Source of the DNA: Usnea hakonensis
Lineage: Eukaryota > Ascomycota > Lecanoromycetes > Lecanorales > Parmeliaceae
DNA: 64,000 nt
Direction: 5' to 3'
Assembly: GCA_013423325.1 (NCBI GenBank)
Contig: BLJB01000040.1
Location: 62,001-126,000 of the forward strand
This document shows, piece by piece, positions 10,831 to 22,178 of this stretch. Position 1 is the stretch's first letter. The number at the start of each line of letters is the position of its first letter. A program made the translations under genes and the position numbers. Below the pieces are notes generated by a model that was given only the letters and a program-made list of their open reading frames with translations, had not been told where the DNA came from and did not search any database.

Positions 10831-12819
10831 ATGCCTCTAGGCCTCCACAAGCACGGCGACGATCACCGGCGCATGTCGCTGAGCAGTCAGTCTCAATCTC
10901 GGCTGCTGGCTTAGATTGATCCCAGTAGCTGATTTCATGTCGAGTAGAGAAATCAGCAGACGAAGGGAGCGCCGAAGCCGTTGGTGGGGAAGATGAAACG
11001 GGTTCGAAAGTTGACCCACGTCAGTCGTGAACGATTATATCTGACAAAATGCTAGTGGTGGAGCCAGATCAGGGAAATGGTCAGTGAAGAGCCATGCAGC
11101 AGGCAACTGCGTTTGCCAACACCATGGTGCGAATACTGAACCGCCGTCGATTTGGTAGTACTCTCACATATCATATCACAATTGCGGCCAGGCGCAGACC
11201 TGAACAAAGTCACTCTACCTACATTCATCCTAGAACCGAGGTCTATGCTGGAACGGATAACAAAGTATTCGCTCCGGTCTTTGGTTCTGCTTGACCTCTA
11301 ACGATATGCTGTAGCTTCATGGCACACCCCGAGACCCTCCTTCCTATGCCTGAAATCGAAGATCCAACTCAGCGCTTCATTTCCGTGGTCAAGTTTTACT
11401 TGAGTGGCTGGCATATCAAACCACCGTACGTTGGCTCTGGCTGTACATGAAAAGTGTGGAAACCTCTGGCTTAAGAAGTTTGTAGTGGCGTGAAGAAACC
11501 CCTCAATCCGATTCTTGGCGAAATATTCACCTGTTACTGGGACTATCCAGATCATACTCGGGGTTACTACATATCAGAGCAAACATCACATCACCCACCA
11601 AAGTCCAGCTACTTCTTTATGGCGCCCGAGCACAACATACGGATAGATGGAGCATTGAAGCCGAGAAGCAAGTTTTTGGGTAACTCGGCTGCGAGTTTGA
11701 TGGAGGGAGTAGGGGTTCTACGATTTATGAATCGGGGCAAAACACGAGGCGGAGAAAAATAGTATGCAGGTCTCCCACGACAACGCTTGGCACAGCTAAC
11801 ATATTCCCCAAATTAGCTTCTGCACTCAGCCGAATATGTACGCTCGGGGAATACTATTCGGAAAAATGAAATATGAGTTGGGTGACCACAGTTTCGTCAA
11901 GTGTCCTGAAAATGGCCTGACGGCAGATATCGAGTTCAAGACCAAAGGATATTTTGGTGGAACATACAACGCATTAGGCGGGACAATCAAAAACGAAAGG
12001 ACTGGAGAGACTCTATTCGAGCTATCAGGCATGTGGAGTGGTGAGATGGTACTGAAGGATGTCAAAGTAAGAAGATTTGGGGGTTGTCCTTGGTTCGCTA
12101 TTTCGCTGACCGATATGCAGACTGGTCACAAAGAAGTTCTCTTCAATGCCTCACATGCAAAGCACACGCCTCCGATCGCACGACCGATTGCGGAACAAGA
12201 CGAGCGAGAGTCGCAGAGGTTGTGGCTCCCAACCGTAAATGCCATCAAGGAGTCAAACCATGCCGCTGCGACAGAAGAGAAGTCAAAAGTAGAAGACAGA
12301 CAACGAGATGAGACCGCAAAGAGAGCAGAGCAGGGAATTGAGTGGCATCCGAAACTTTTCCGACCAGTCCAGGCAGGACCTGGTGGATCAGAAGAAGGAG
12401 AAGAAGCCTTAGATTGGATACTAGACGCGAATATGTATGTTACTAGGTGGGATTTTCAGACTGAGCTGACATGAAATGCTAGCAATGGTGCTACTCCCGA
12501 GGAAAAAACCAAGCAGATCCTCGCCATCGCACCAATACTCGTAGGTCAAAAGATTTCCCAGCCTCAGCAAGGCAAAAAGACATCACAGCCACAGAGTCAG
12601 CCACAGCAGCAAACAGCAGGCCATGACGATCTGATCGACTTCGGCCAATCCGACCCAAATCCAAATACTTATGAGCAAGCTGGACAGATCGATCCAATGC
12701 AAACTCAGACAAATGCGCCTCCAGGTATGCAAGCGCCACTACAGCCGGGCCATCCAATCAAGCGTGTTGACACAAAATCGAAAGAACTTGATGAATTCGT
12801 TGACGCACCAGGATATTAG
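10831..12819 (+). CDS. Oxysterol-binding protein homologue, Osh6/Osh7-like lipid transfer protein
   Basis: Eight exons (10831-10885, 10957-11019, 11056-11079, 11159-11264, 11315-11425, 11486-11761, 11817-12434, 12483-12819) give 529 residues. The OSBP signature EQTSHHPPKSSYF is present, preceded by VKKPLNPILGEIFTCYWDY and followed by MYARGILFGKMKYELGD and SGMWSGEM. The N-terminus (GADLNKVTLPTFILEPRSML, then ITNFMAHPETLLPMPE) and the C-terminus (RVDTKSKELDEFVDAPGY) resemble the short, PH-less Osh6/7 group, which moves phosphatidylserine against PI4P at ER-plasma membrane contacts; lipid specificity here is inference. A Gln-rich linker lies before the end. Splicing oddities: intron 2 is only 36 bp and exon 3 only 24 nt; both are needed to keep the frame and to give EPDQGNVLSHIISQLRPG. 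The acceptor of intron 1 could also be three bases further downstream. Confidence 0.9.
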
Positions 12820-13141
12820 ACATTGTCTCAGAGAAGAGACTTACGACAGCAACAGCATGAAAGGTCTCCACTGGCTTGGCGGCAAATCCACTAGGCTTCT
12901 TCAAGGGGTCCTATGGTTTTCACAAATTCCTCTCGATTGATCAGCATGTCTGGGTGCACAGCACTATCATAATAAATGTTCACCTTCACCAAAGAGCTAG
13001 GGATTGAGTTGCTTTTCAACCAAGTTCAGCTTCTTTGCATGCTATCGACTACCTTTTTCTTTTACAGCTGTCATAGAGTTGGTACTTTAGTTCAGACCCC
13101 AAAATCCCCCTTTCCACATAATTCACATTGGCGCTCTCTGA
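12820..13141. other. Convergent 3' region, OSBP / ING protein
   Basis: Tail-to-tail 3' untranslated sequence of two convergent genes; nothing else seen. Confidence 0.5.
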
Positions 13142-14523
13142 TTACGGCCTGCCTCTCCTACAGTCCGGACAGTACCACTTCCCCACCGGCTCTTTTGTAA
13201 CACCCACACAGCTCCAATGAAACCACTCATTCGGACAGTCATCATTATCACAAGCGACCATGTTCCCATAACTCACACTATGACACACACAGTACTTCTT
13301 ATCATCCCCCTCTCCCTCATCATCCCCTTCTTCCATCTCTACATCCTCGTCATTCTCATCCCCCATTACGCTATCGTCGTCCCCAGTGGTCGATAGCGGA
13401 GTTCCCGATTTTTTGTTATGTTGATTTCCCCGGCGTCGGGATCCGGCAGTGTTGGATTTCTTAGTAGCAGCGGGGTTGAGATGTCCGATGCGTTGATGGG
13501 GAGGGGCGCCGGCGCGTCCGTTCCCTGGTTTCTTGTTTACAGGCCGCGTTGGACCCGCGCTACTACCGCGGGAGGCTGCGAGATCTGCTTTTGGAGTGCC
13601 GGGCCCCAAGGAAGATTGGCGGAGCGACGAAGACGTGACCGGAATGGAAAGGTGATGCGGGTTCAAACGCCTACGCTTTGACGGATCGGTGGACGGGGAC
13701 CGGTGCGCATTGCGTGCTTGATTGAGATGAGTGGCCGGGGCCGTCGTTTGCAAAGGGGACGGTTGCCGAGCGGATGCTGATGGCTGGACGAGGCGGGAGA
13801 TGGGGTTGTTGGCGATGGTGGTGGAGGGGCCGGCGGCGTTGCCGGATAGAGGGTGCAGGGGGGTCGGGCCGCCGGTCGCGGTGGACGAGAGGGGCGGGAG
13901 ACGCGTGCTGAGGGTGCTGTTGTTGAGGAGGGAGGGGAGTTGCGGGTCTGGTTGGATGGCGCCTTCGTTTTGGAGGTCGCGGATTTTGAAGTCGAGACGT
14001 TTGATTTGGCGGTCTAGCTGGTGATGGGGGAGGTGGTGTTAGCGAGATGAAGTTGCTTTTTTTCTGCTGGCCCGTTTGGGGAGGGGAATGGCTGGGGAAG
14101 GATGAGGAGGAAGACTTTACCAGTAGAGCGGCCTTTTCGCTCAAGCCCACTTTTTCCTCTTGGACGATTTGCGCCTTGTCGAAGTTGGCCATGACGTTTT
14201 TGCAGTAGCCTTCTTCCTTGGGGTTCGGTTGCCCGGCGCCGTTGAGCTTGAGGAATTTCTGGATGCTGCCGTCGCGCGTGGCGATGACGTTGCGGCACTC
14301 TTGGACCACGCGGTCTTTGGCTTGGATTTCTTCGAGCAGGTGGGCGATTTCGGCGGGGAGATTTGCCACTGTGTTGGGTGTTTAGTGGTTTGTAGATGAT
14401 GAGGTTTCCCTCCTTTAAATATATTTGTTTGTTTTTTTTAGTTTTTTTTTGGGGTGAGGGGTGTTTACCATCTTGAACGAATTGCTCCAACACAGACGCT
14501 GCGTCTTCTGCCATGGCCATCAT
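13142..14523 (-). CDS. yng2: ING-family PHD protein, YNG2-like NuA4 subunit
   Basis: Three exons (14523-14469, 14368-14121, 14017-13142) encode 392 residues. Residues 1-~120 form the ING dimerisation domain: SVLEQFVQDVANLPAEI, LLEEIQAKDRVVQECRN, NPKEEGYCKNVMANFDKAQ and LDRQIKRLDFKIRDLQ. The middle ~200 residues are Pro/Ser-rich with a basic patch, then an acidic run. The last ~50 residues are a PHD finger with the C4HC3 pattern (YCVC, CDNDDC, WFHWSCVGV, WYCPDC), which in ING proteins reads H3K4me3. The pattern fits Yng2 of the NuA4 histone acetyltransferase complex better than Pho23 of Rpd3L because of the LDRQIKRLD region, but Pho23 cannot be ruled out. Introns are 14468-14369 and 14120-14018; joins are in frame. 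Two further in-frame ATGs lie at 14520 and 14514. Divergent from hos2. Confidence 0.88.
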
Positions 14524-15240
14524 CGGAGGAAATAAAAGTGTCGTGTCGTCTTGGCCTCCGCTCGTTTTATTCGAATACTCTTTGCAAATGCTTTAATGGA
14601 TTCTATTGATTATCACAAAATGTGCCTCTTCGAAAAAACAAACTCGCATAACACTAATAATAATTTGATTATATAGAAAGGAAAGACACAAAAAAAAAAC
14701 AGACAAAGTGAAGGCCTAATGTAAGCGCAGATGCAGAATGATTGCCCCTTTTGGCCTTGTATTGCGGTGCTACCACGTAGAGTAAGTAGGGTTTGCCCCC
14801 AGAGAGTGATCGCAATAAGGCAATGTCTTGACTTTGGGGGTAGCCCGACTCTACTGCATCGCTGAAAACATGGCTTTGATACTGAGATGATGAAAATATG
14901 TTGCTGATTAGATGAAATGATGTCCTTTCGAGAACTTTCTTGATGGTAGTCGTGTTATTTTCCTTGCTGATCAAGCAGAGAGCGAACGCAAGTCGTCGAA
15001 TCTTGTCAGGGAGTTGCGAGCCGAGCCCTAGCTCTATTAGGTAAAGCGCATCTCGGCTGTCCTTGCTTTCAGACTGGTTCCTGACGATCTCCTGCACCTA
15101 TTATCATCTTGCTGTATTTCTCGTCTCTTCAATGACAATGACAGTATTCAGCCCATTCTGAACATGAGAAGAACGACCACTCTCGAACGAAGACTTTGCA
15201 ACCTCTCTCAGAGAAGGAAGGGGCGTGCAGACGATGCGAT
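14524..15240. promoter_or_regulatory. Shared divergent promoter of yng2-like and hos2-like genes
   Basis: 717 bp between two divergent start codons. A GTG-initiated 142-codon frame on the minus strand (15097-14669) has no family resemblance and is dismissed. No specific factor site is claimed. Confidence 0.5.
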
Positions 15241-16680
15241 ATGGCCAAGACATCAGTAGTTCAAGACTACAGACACCCACAGCCTGGAACTACATCCACT
15301 TTTACCGTCGACGAAAAAATTCAGAGAGAGGTCTGGAATAATGGAATCAAAAGGCCAAAGGGATATACCGTTTCTTACCATGCCAATCCTGAAATGGAGC
15401 AGATGCACTTTGGGCAGAAGCATCCTATGAAGCCATGGCGACTGACCTTGACCAACAAGATTGTCATGGCCTATGGCATGCACGAAGCCATGGATATTTA
15501 CATACCGAGGGCAGCTTCAAGCCAAGAGCTAAAAGACTTTCACAGCGGGGATTATATCGACTTCTTGCAAAGGTAGATGCTGGACACACCGCTGATCTTG
15601 CTTTAGCATCACTAACTAGCAACATTCAGAGTCACCCCGTCAGACAATACATTCGATCCTGAAAGCCAGACGTATGCCTACAATACTGGTGATGACTGCC
15701 CCATTTTTGACGGTCTCTACAATTACTGTTCGACGTATGCAGGAGCCTCGCTTGATGCAGCCCGTAAGCTCACCAACGGCCAGTCAGACATTGCCATCAA
15801 TTGGTCAGGGGGACTGCACCATGCCAAAAAGACAGAAGCCTCTGGGTTTTGCTACATTAACGATATTGTCCTTGCCATCCTTCAGCTACTCCTTCATCAC
15901 CCCCGAGTCCTCTACATTGACATTGACGTCCACCATGGCGACGGCGTCGAACAAGCCTTCTGGTCCACCGATCGCGTCATGACACTTTCATTCCATAAGT
16001 ACAACAGAGCCGAGTTCTTCCCCGGTACGGGTGCCCTTGACGACACTGGCCCCCTCAATAACGCGAGTCCTGGCGCTCATCATTCCCTCAACGTGCCCCT
16101 ACATGACGGCATTGAGGATGCGCAATACATCAAACTTTTCGAAGATATAGTCAAGCCGTGTGTGCGTCAATACAAACCTACAGCGATCGTTCTTCAATGT
16201 GGCGCCGACTCACTTGGCGGAGACCGACTTGGCTGTTTCAACGTCAACATAAAAGCGCATGGCGCATGTGTGGGATTTGTCAAGAAATTCGGCTTGCCTC
16301 TGCTTGTCCTTGGCGGCGGAGGATATACGGCGCGCAATGTTGCCAAAGCATGGGCTTACGAGACTAGCTTGTGTATTGGCGCGGAGGTCCATCCAAATCT
16401 TCCAGCTCACACTCCTTTCCTGGAGCACTTCGGCAATGAGAAGACTCTTTTCCCCAAATTAGACCTGAATCGATATGAGAATAAGAATAGCAGGGTCTAC
16501 TTGGAAAGCGTGGTAATGGGGATATTGGAACAACTGCGATACCTTAACGGAGCGCCAAGTGTACAGATGCAACGTATACCGCCGGATCTGGGCGGGTTGA
16601 GGGATGAATTAGAAAGAGAGGTCTTTGAGGAGGTGGAAGAGAGGGACCGGTCTAGAAGAAAGAAGGAAAGAAGAGGATGA
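15241..16680 (+). CDS. hos2: Class I histone deacetylase, HOS2 type
   Basis: Two exons, 15241-15572 and 15630-16680, encode 460 residues. Zn-dependent histone deacetylase; in yeast Hos2 is the catalytic subunit of the Set3 complex. Catalytic features seen: WSGGLHHAKKTEASGFCYIN (the paired active-site histidines), DIDVHHGDGVEQAFW (zinc-binding Asp and His), FHKYNRAEFFPGTG, CGADSLGGDRLGCFN (third zinc ligand Asp) and GGGGYTARNVAKAW (active-site Tyr). YAGASLDAARKL and INWSGG instead of SAGGSMEGA and VNWAGG separate the Hos2 group from Rpd3. The ATG at 15241 gives the N-terminus MAKTSVVQDY; the open frame further upstream has no ATG. The C-terminal ~30 residues are highly charged, EVEERDRSRRKKERRG. 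The 57-bp intron has a GTAGAT donor and CTAAC branch. Confidence 0.93.
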
Positions 16681-17720
16681 AAGCCAATCTTAGGACAAAA
16701 GGTTGAGGAATCGTTCAAGGGCAGTGCACCAATCGAGCTGGCGAGAAGAGGCACAGCTGTTGGAGCAAAGTCCAATTCAGTGTCCCTGGGGCCTGGACAG
16801 GTACCGCATAGGGATTTTGGCTGATGACACTACTGCTCACACTGCATCCACCGTTCTTCAATGGTCTCTCCAAACCGACCATGTAGCATCGCTGATCTCT
16901 TCTTGGACGCAGCAACGACATTGAAGCCCTGGCTGTGGTCATTGCTTTGAAAGTAGATCAAGGCGCAAATAAATACAACAGGATCCTCAGGCTGCAGACG
17001 CCAAAGAGGACGTCTTGTGAAGCGTTTAGAGCGTGTGCCCAAAGCATCATTTGGAGCGCTATCATCAAATGATACCACGGCTACGATTGGCGACCCCATT
17101 ATTTGGAAGATATCGTAGATCTAGCTTTGCATCCCACGCAAAGCCGACTCGCGCTTCGGCGTAATTGGCCCGAATGGCAGCAGAGTTCAAGAAGCTCCCA
17201 ATCGACATCGCCCGCTACTTTAAAAATGAGCTGCTGTGCTCTTTTGAAGTTTCACAGCATTACAAATTGAAAATCAAATGGTGCTCTTAATGTGATGGAT
17301 TTTCAGCTGAGCATCCATTTGTGACCGTGGGAGGCAAGTGTGCTGAGGCTTGGGGGTTTCAGGCATTTTCGTCAAGCGATCTGAAGAACGTGGAGCTATC
17401 ATGGAGGATCTTCGTATTTTCGTCATTTCGTCTTCATTTTCCTCTTGGCTACGAATACTTGAGTGTATCATCTTCCCGTCCCTTTCCGTCTTCTTGTCCT
17501 CCGTCAACCACAATCATTCGTACGAGCACAGTCTTCTCCCGGAGTGTCGTTGCTCGGCGTCCAGCTCTGGAAAACATCAAGGCTTCTGCTCTCATCAATA
17601 AAGAACGATCTCATTGATCGCAAGTCTCGTCGCAGACAGGGGTCCTTGAAAATCACTATCCCCGTTTGGTGCTACACATCTCAGCCTGGGATCTTGGATC
17701 TTCAGGGCCGCGAAACAAGA
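16681..17720. other. Spacer downstream of hos2
   Basis: Several short open frames occur on both strands (for example 17099-16830 minus), none with a recognisable motif or good splice continuation. The last ~300 bp probably hold the promoter and leader of the small membrane protein gene. Confidence 0.4.
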
Positions 17721-18129
17721 ATGCCTTATCCAATGGCCAGGCCTGACGATCCCGTTCACCTCAAGAACTTCGACCCGAAGACATTTTATCCCGCCGTTGC
17801 CATCCGTGGTGACTCCCTCGACACAAGTATATATCCTTCGTCCTCCATCTCCCAAACCGAAACCCAAGCCCATCATGCTGGTATAGACCAGCCAAGACCG
17901 GCCCTTAGACACACGTACGTCCTCTTCTACTATGCTGAATCCTCCGTGGTCGCAAGAGGAACGATATGCTGACCTCGGGCACAGCGAGTCTTGGTTGCGA
18001 AAACAGCAACAACGCAACCGGCTACGGATATGGATGATCTCGCTCTGCTTCTTCGTTGCCATTGGCGTTTTGATTGCGGTGTTTGCGTGGCTTGGAAGCA
18101 ATAATTGGTTCAAACATGCAAACGAGTAA
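17721..18129 (+). CDS. Small single-span membrane protein, unknown function
   Basis: Two exons, 17721-17914 and 17985-18129, joined in phase, encode 112 residues. The N-terminal ~75 residues are polar. A basic stretch RKQQQRNRLRIW is followed by about 21 hydrophobic residues (MISLCFFVAIGVLIAVFAWL) and then a short GSNNWFKHANE tail, so the protein is probably tail-anchored or single-pass with a cytosolic N-terminus. I do not recognise a family. The 70-bp intron has a GTACGT donor and CTGAC branch, and joining it turns a stopped frame into one ending in a convincing membrane helix; that is the main support. The start at 17721 is the first ATG that leaves a compact protein. Confidence 0.6.
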
Positions 18130-18533
18130 AGGACGAGCCAGACGAGCCATTATCTCGCAGGAGACGTCATAGTGATATTGGTTTATCGATTTAGCGCTGC
18201 TTACTGGCTGGCTGGTTGGGTTCTGAGCGTGGCGAATGGGATTTAATATAGACAGGCACAGGGCTCAACGCTATGGGCTTCATGACTTGTGATTACGGAG
18301 ATACACCTATGCGCTCGCTAGCAGGGACATTAGTAGGTTTAATGATGATACGATGACCGGGGAACATGGTTCTTCTAAATACAATACGTGAGATTGCTAC
18401 CGTCTGAGCTAGAGGCACACCTCAACGCCGCGCTTTTCCATAAAGCCAAGTAGACATGCGGATTGAGCTTCAGGGCGTGGCTCCATACCCATCAAGATCC
18501 CCCGTCGATGACAAACCCCCTCCAACTCCCCCC
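18130..18533. other. Convergent 3' region
   Basis: Tail-to-tail spacer between the small membrane protein gene and U2AF small subunit gene; no gene or repeat seen. Confidence 0.45.
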
Positions 18534-19393
18534 TCAATACCTCTTCCTCGTCGGCTCCGGACTCGGACTCTTACTCATACTCCTCTCATCCCTCCCCCTC
18601 GCCCTCAACCACTTCTTCGTCCCCAACTCCAACTCGCGATCCAGCTCGGCGCTCGGCTCCTTCCGGTGTATGAAGTTGCAGAAGCCACCCCGCACGCAGC
18701 CTTCGCCGCTGTTGAGCCGGCAGCAAGCTTCCCGGAAGTCGGTGACGGGGGACAGCTCGCAGTAGATGGGCCGCGCGGCGTACCAGCGGCTGTTGAGGGC
18801 GTCGCAGGCCTTTTGGGCCGAGTCTTCGTATTTGAAGCGCGCGTAGACGTTGCCGATTAGGTCTATGGTGGGGGCCGAGGGGTTTCAGGTTAGCTTCTGT
18901 TTGTCACGTTGCGGGTTTGAGAGACGGAAGATTATGTCTGCGGTGGGGGGAAGGGGGAAAGGGGTAGGGGAGGCGGGCGCCTCTTTCGCCCACTCACGAT
19001 CGTTGTTGTTGTCGCACACCACCACCTCCTCGGGCTCGCCGTACTTGCACATTTCGCACCAAAAGTCCTCGTAGAAGGCGTCGAAGTGGTTCTGCAGCTG
19101 GCTCGGGTTCATCTTGTTCTTGGGGTCGTAGGCCGGGTTCTGGTAGAGGTTGGGCAGGAGGATGGTCTGCGAGTACGAGGGCTTGACGTGCTTGCGGCTG
19201 CAGCGGTCGCCGTGGCGGCAGGCGCCGATCTTGTAGTAGAAGGAGCAGTTGACTTTGTCTTGCTCGGTGCCGAAGATGGAGGCGAGGTAGCTGTGTTTGA
19301 GGGGGGGGGTTTGGTTAGCTTTTTTTTCCCTATCGTTTACTTGGTTTGGGGGGGGGATGAGAGACGAGGGAGGAGAGGCTCTTACTTGGCCAT
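18534..19393 (-). CDS. uaf2: U2 snRNP auxiliary factor small subunit (U2AF35/U2AF23)
   Basis: Three exons (19393-19386, 19290-18998, 18862-18534) encode 209 residues. U2AF small subunit recognises the AG at the 3' splice site in early spliceosome assembly. The sequence shows zinc finger 1 (CSFYYKIGACRHGDRCSRKH, a C-x8-C-x5-C-x3-H pattern), an atypical RRM/UHM starting at about residue 45 with HLIGNVYARFKYE and ARPIYCELSPVTDFREA, and zinc finger 2 (CRLNSGEGCVRGGFCNFIH). The C-terminal tail is short, with a few SP dipeptides, lacking the long RS domain of animal U2AF35, as usual for filamentous fungi. The first coding exon is only 8 nt (ATG GCC AA), followed by a 95-bp intron; the join gives MANYLASIFGTEQDKV, which matches the family. 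Intron 2 is 135 bp. Confidence 0.93.
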
Positions 19394-19921
19394 GTTTTGC
19401 GGTGTGTGCTGGACGCTTGGGTACCTTTATCGTGGGGTTTCTTGTGGAAAAGAGGGGGAAGAGATGGTTAATTGTTCGACTTGTCAATGTTGCTCCAATT
19501 CGTAGAATATCGCGAAATACTAGCGCGAAGATCCGCGGGAAATGCATGCTTACAAATCCTAGCCAAGACTTTTATTGAAGCGAACACTCTTGCCCTTCTT
19601 GTTCTGAAATACGAGTACGAGATCAAGATCTCGATACATGGAAAACGTTGTGACAACCACTCACGAGAACCTCCGCTGCATATTCTTTACGAGATCTTCC
19701 TCGTCCTGCACGGGCTATTCCAAATGCTTCAGGCACCAACATTAATATCTTCTGTTTCGAATTTGGCACTCGTATGAGGAGAAATCTACTGACTGTATCA
19801 TTCAGCACACTCTACCTTTGGGTTTTCTTCTGCGGCGATCAACTATTATGGGTATATATGACGTGATGAAACCATATGTACATCCACCGGCACAAGAGAA
19901 TGTGATTCCCTTGCAGCAGAG
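19394..19921. other. Spacer, promoter side of U2AF gene
   Basis: No supported gene; short frames on both strands lack motifs. Confidence 0.45.
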
Positions 19922-21552
19922 TCACTTGTCATGGTCTGCTGGTGGATCAGAAGAGGTGCGTGATACCGTCAAGATATAGCCGTTTCTCAAGCGTCCTTCC
20001 GAGCGATCCCTCCTTGGCCTGGGGTCATTGCTTTCGTCAGAGTCGTACCCAAAATGTTCCATTGCCTCCCGCTTCTCGGCAATGCTGGCGAAACGACGGG
20101 CCTCACGCTCTTCACGCTCCTCAGCTGCAAGTTTACGCTCCTTGGCTTCCTTGACCGCCGCGACCTCATCGATCTTGAACTTTAGCTTTGCGACAAGGAC
20201 TCCGCCAGCCGGAAACTCGCTCCAAGTGACTATTAGCTCACGTTTGGGCACATTGGACCCCCAAAGATGAGGGTAGATATGGGAGTAGATGCATCCTTTG
20301 GATCCTTTATTGTCGTCCACACCTTTTGCTTTGCATACAGCGACGAGGTCGAAAGGGCCCTGAATCTTCTTCGCCGCGCCAATCTGAACCGTACTATTTG
20401 CCTGTCTACTTACTCCCACGAAGAGGAATGGTTTATCTTCAAACAGACTCGTGTGAACGATGGCGCCGTGCTGGACATCGTGCAAGACAGGGATAGCTAC
20501 GCAGAAGTCGGAGTCAGCATTTCTCCCTTCAGCTACAAACCCAATTTTGAGGCAGATCTTTCAAGGTAGGGACCTTTGCTCTCGCACTATGCCTTTTGAA
20601 AGAGGCTTTGAATTTAAAGAGAACAACAAGACTTCGAAATCCACGAACCATCATGCCAGTGCGGGACCCAATCGCTACCACTCCAGTACTCGTATTGTTC
20701 ACTGAAGGCAGTTTTGTACCGATCAACTCGAGCCAAGATTACCTGCCCATCTGGGCGATCGCCCCAGAGATAGACATGCTCTTCATAAAACAATGTGGAA
20801 AATGAGCCGATCTTTGGCTTGTTGGGCCCAAAGAGGAGACGCGGGCGGCGCTGCACAAGAATTTTCCCATCCGAGTAGGTAGTAAGTCTGGCTTGACCAA
20901 TGCCACAGTAATCTTCGTCACCATTCTCGTGCTTGACCAGTTTCTGGAACCAGACGACACCCAAAGTCCCGATATCAACGGTCCCACCCGACATTCGGAA
21001 TACTATACGTGCTTTTGGGTTCTGCTCCTCGAAGCGGACCTCTTTCTCATTCAGGGGTACAAACGCCTTGACCTTGCCGTCTTTTAAAATCTCTCTGTAC
21101 TCGCTCTCGAGCAAGTTTGCTCGATCCTCAACATAGGCGACTGTATTGCTGGTGATACCAACAGAGTTCCCAGCAGAATCATCGAAGAAGGTATCCCCAA
21201 AGATAAAGTACACTTCGTGATGGATTAGCGCAGAGCGGCCAATGTCTCGAGAATAGCGGATGCCGTTCTTGTCCTTGATGTAGCCCAGCACTTCCATTTT
21301 CTCGAGTACAGGAGGGTAAATAGCAGGTCCGATGTCTGCTTCATGATCCAGGGTGTCTGCCGCAGTCTCCCCGACAGTGGATGGTTCTCCATCTTCAATC
21401 CGAGCATCCGGAATAGTACGATGTCCATCTTTCGTCGATATGACTAGGGAAGACGACAGAACCTTGCCCACTTTGCTGGTCATGGGTTTTTCCATGGGTG
21501 TAACATTGAGTGTTGCAAGCTCTTCGATCGGGACATCTGAGGATGTCGACAT
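19922..21552 (-). CDS. DUF4185 domain protein
   Basis: Two exons, 21552 to about 20628 and 20496-19922, about 499 residues. The middle part fits DUF4185, a predicted five-bladed beta-propeller related to glycoside hydrolases: RYSRDIGRSALIHHEVYFIFGDTFFD near residue 115, then FSTLFYEEHVYLWGDRPDG, and after the intron QHGAIVHTSLFEDKPFLFVG, VQIGAAKKIQGPFDLVAVCK and IVTWSEFPAGGVLVAKLKF. No signal peptide is seen, so the protein is probably intracellular; the substrate is unknown. The C-terminal ~90 residues are a charged coiled-coil-like segment rich in E/R/K (KEAKERKLAAEEREEREARR). The donor is weak: GTTGTT at 20627 or GTTCTC three bases on; both keep the frame into the acceptor at 20497, and they differ by one codon. 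Confidence 0.8.
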
Positions 21553-22178
21553 CCTAGTTCTGTCAGCTACTCTGCTGGCTCTTTTTATGTCTTCTGATAG
21601 ATGGATGGGTAAGGATTCGTTTCGTTGTACTTACAGCAAAAGGCTGGTACCTAGAATAACACTTTTGCAAACCGGTGAATCAGTCTATGAAAGGAGACGA
21701 AACGCTGAGCAGCAAGCATATGCTTTGTTGCACAGGGGAAAACGCTGAATACTCACATTGTGTATTGTTTATACACCTCATCAGCAGTTTGAAATAGTTT
21801 ATGATTGCTTTGTGTTGAATGAATATACTTCAAATTGGCAAAGCAACGAGGTGAACGCTTATTTGCCCAACTTCATCAAGTCCACTTCCTTGCAACGATA
21901 CATGAGAGGTAAGTGATTCACCATTCATCTCACTGGTCCATTATTCGCAAAGCAGTGACTCCCTCACCACATGCCACAAAAGAGCGGTCAAATAAATTCG
22001 GACAGTCCGCCACAAATCTCTTCGGATTGGTCGCCTTGAACATCTCGCATCAATCTATTTCTGGCCCCGTGGATAATAAGACCAAGTGTTGTGCTCCCTC
22101 CTCCTTCGAAGGCTTAAGATCTTATCTCGCCCCGGCTCGTCACATGAACACTCACATCCACGTCTCAATCCCCTCACC
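21553..22178. other. Spacer between PLP enzyme 3' end and DUF4185 start
   Basis: No gene seen. It includes the promoter of the DUF4185 gene and a C-rich stretch running into the end of the PLP enzyme gene. Confidence 0.45.

Noticed and set aside
14669..15097. 142-codon minus frame between yng2-like and hos2-like genes
   Set aside because: Begins with GTG, no family resemblance, and lies in the shared promoter.
16830..17099. 89-codon minus frame with ATG
   Set aside because: No motif, no splice continuation and no composition typical of protein; too short to support.
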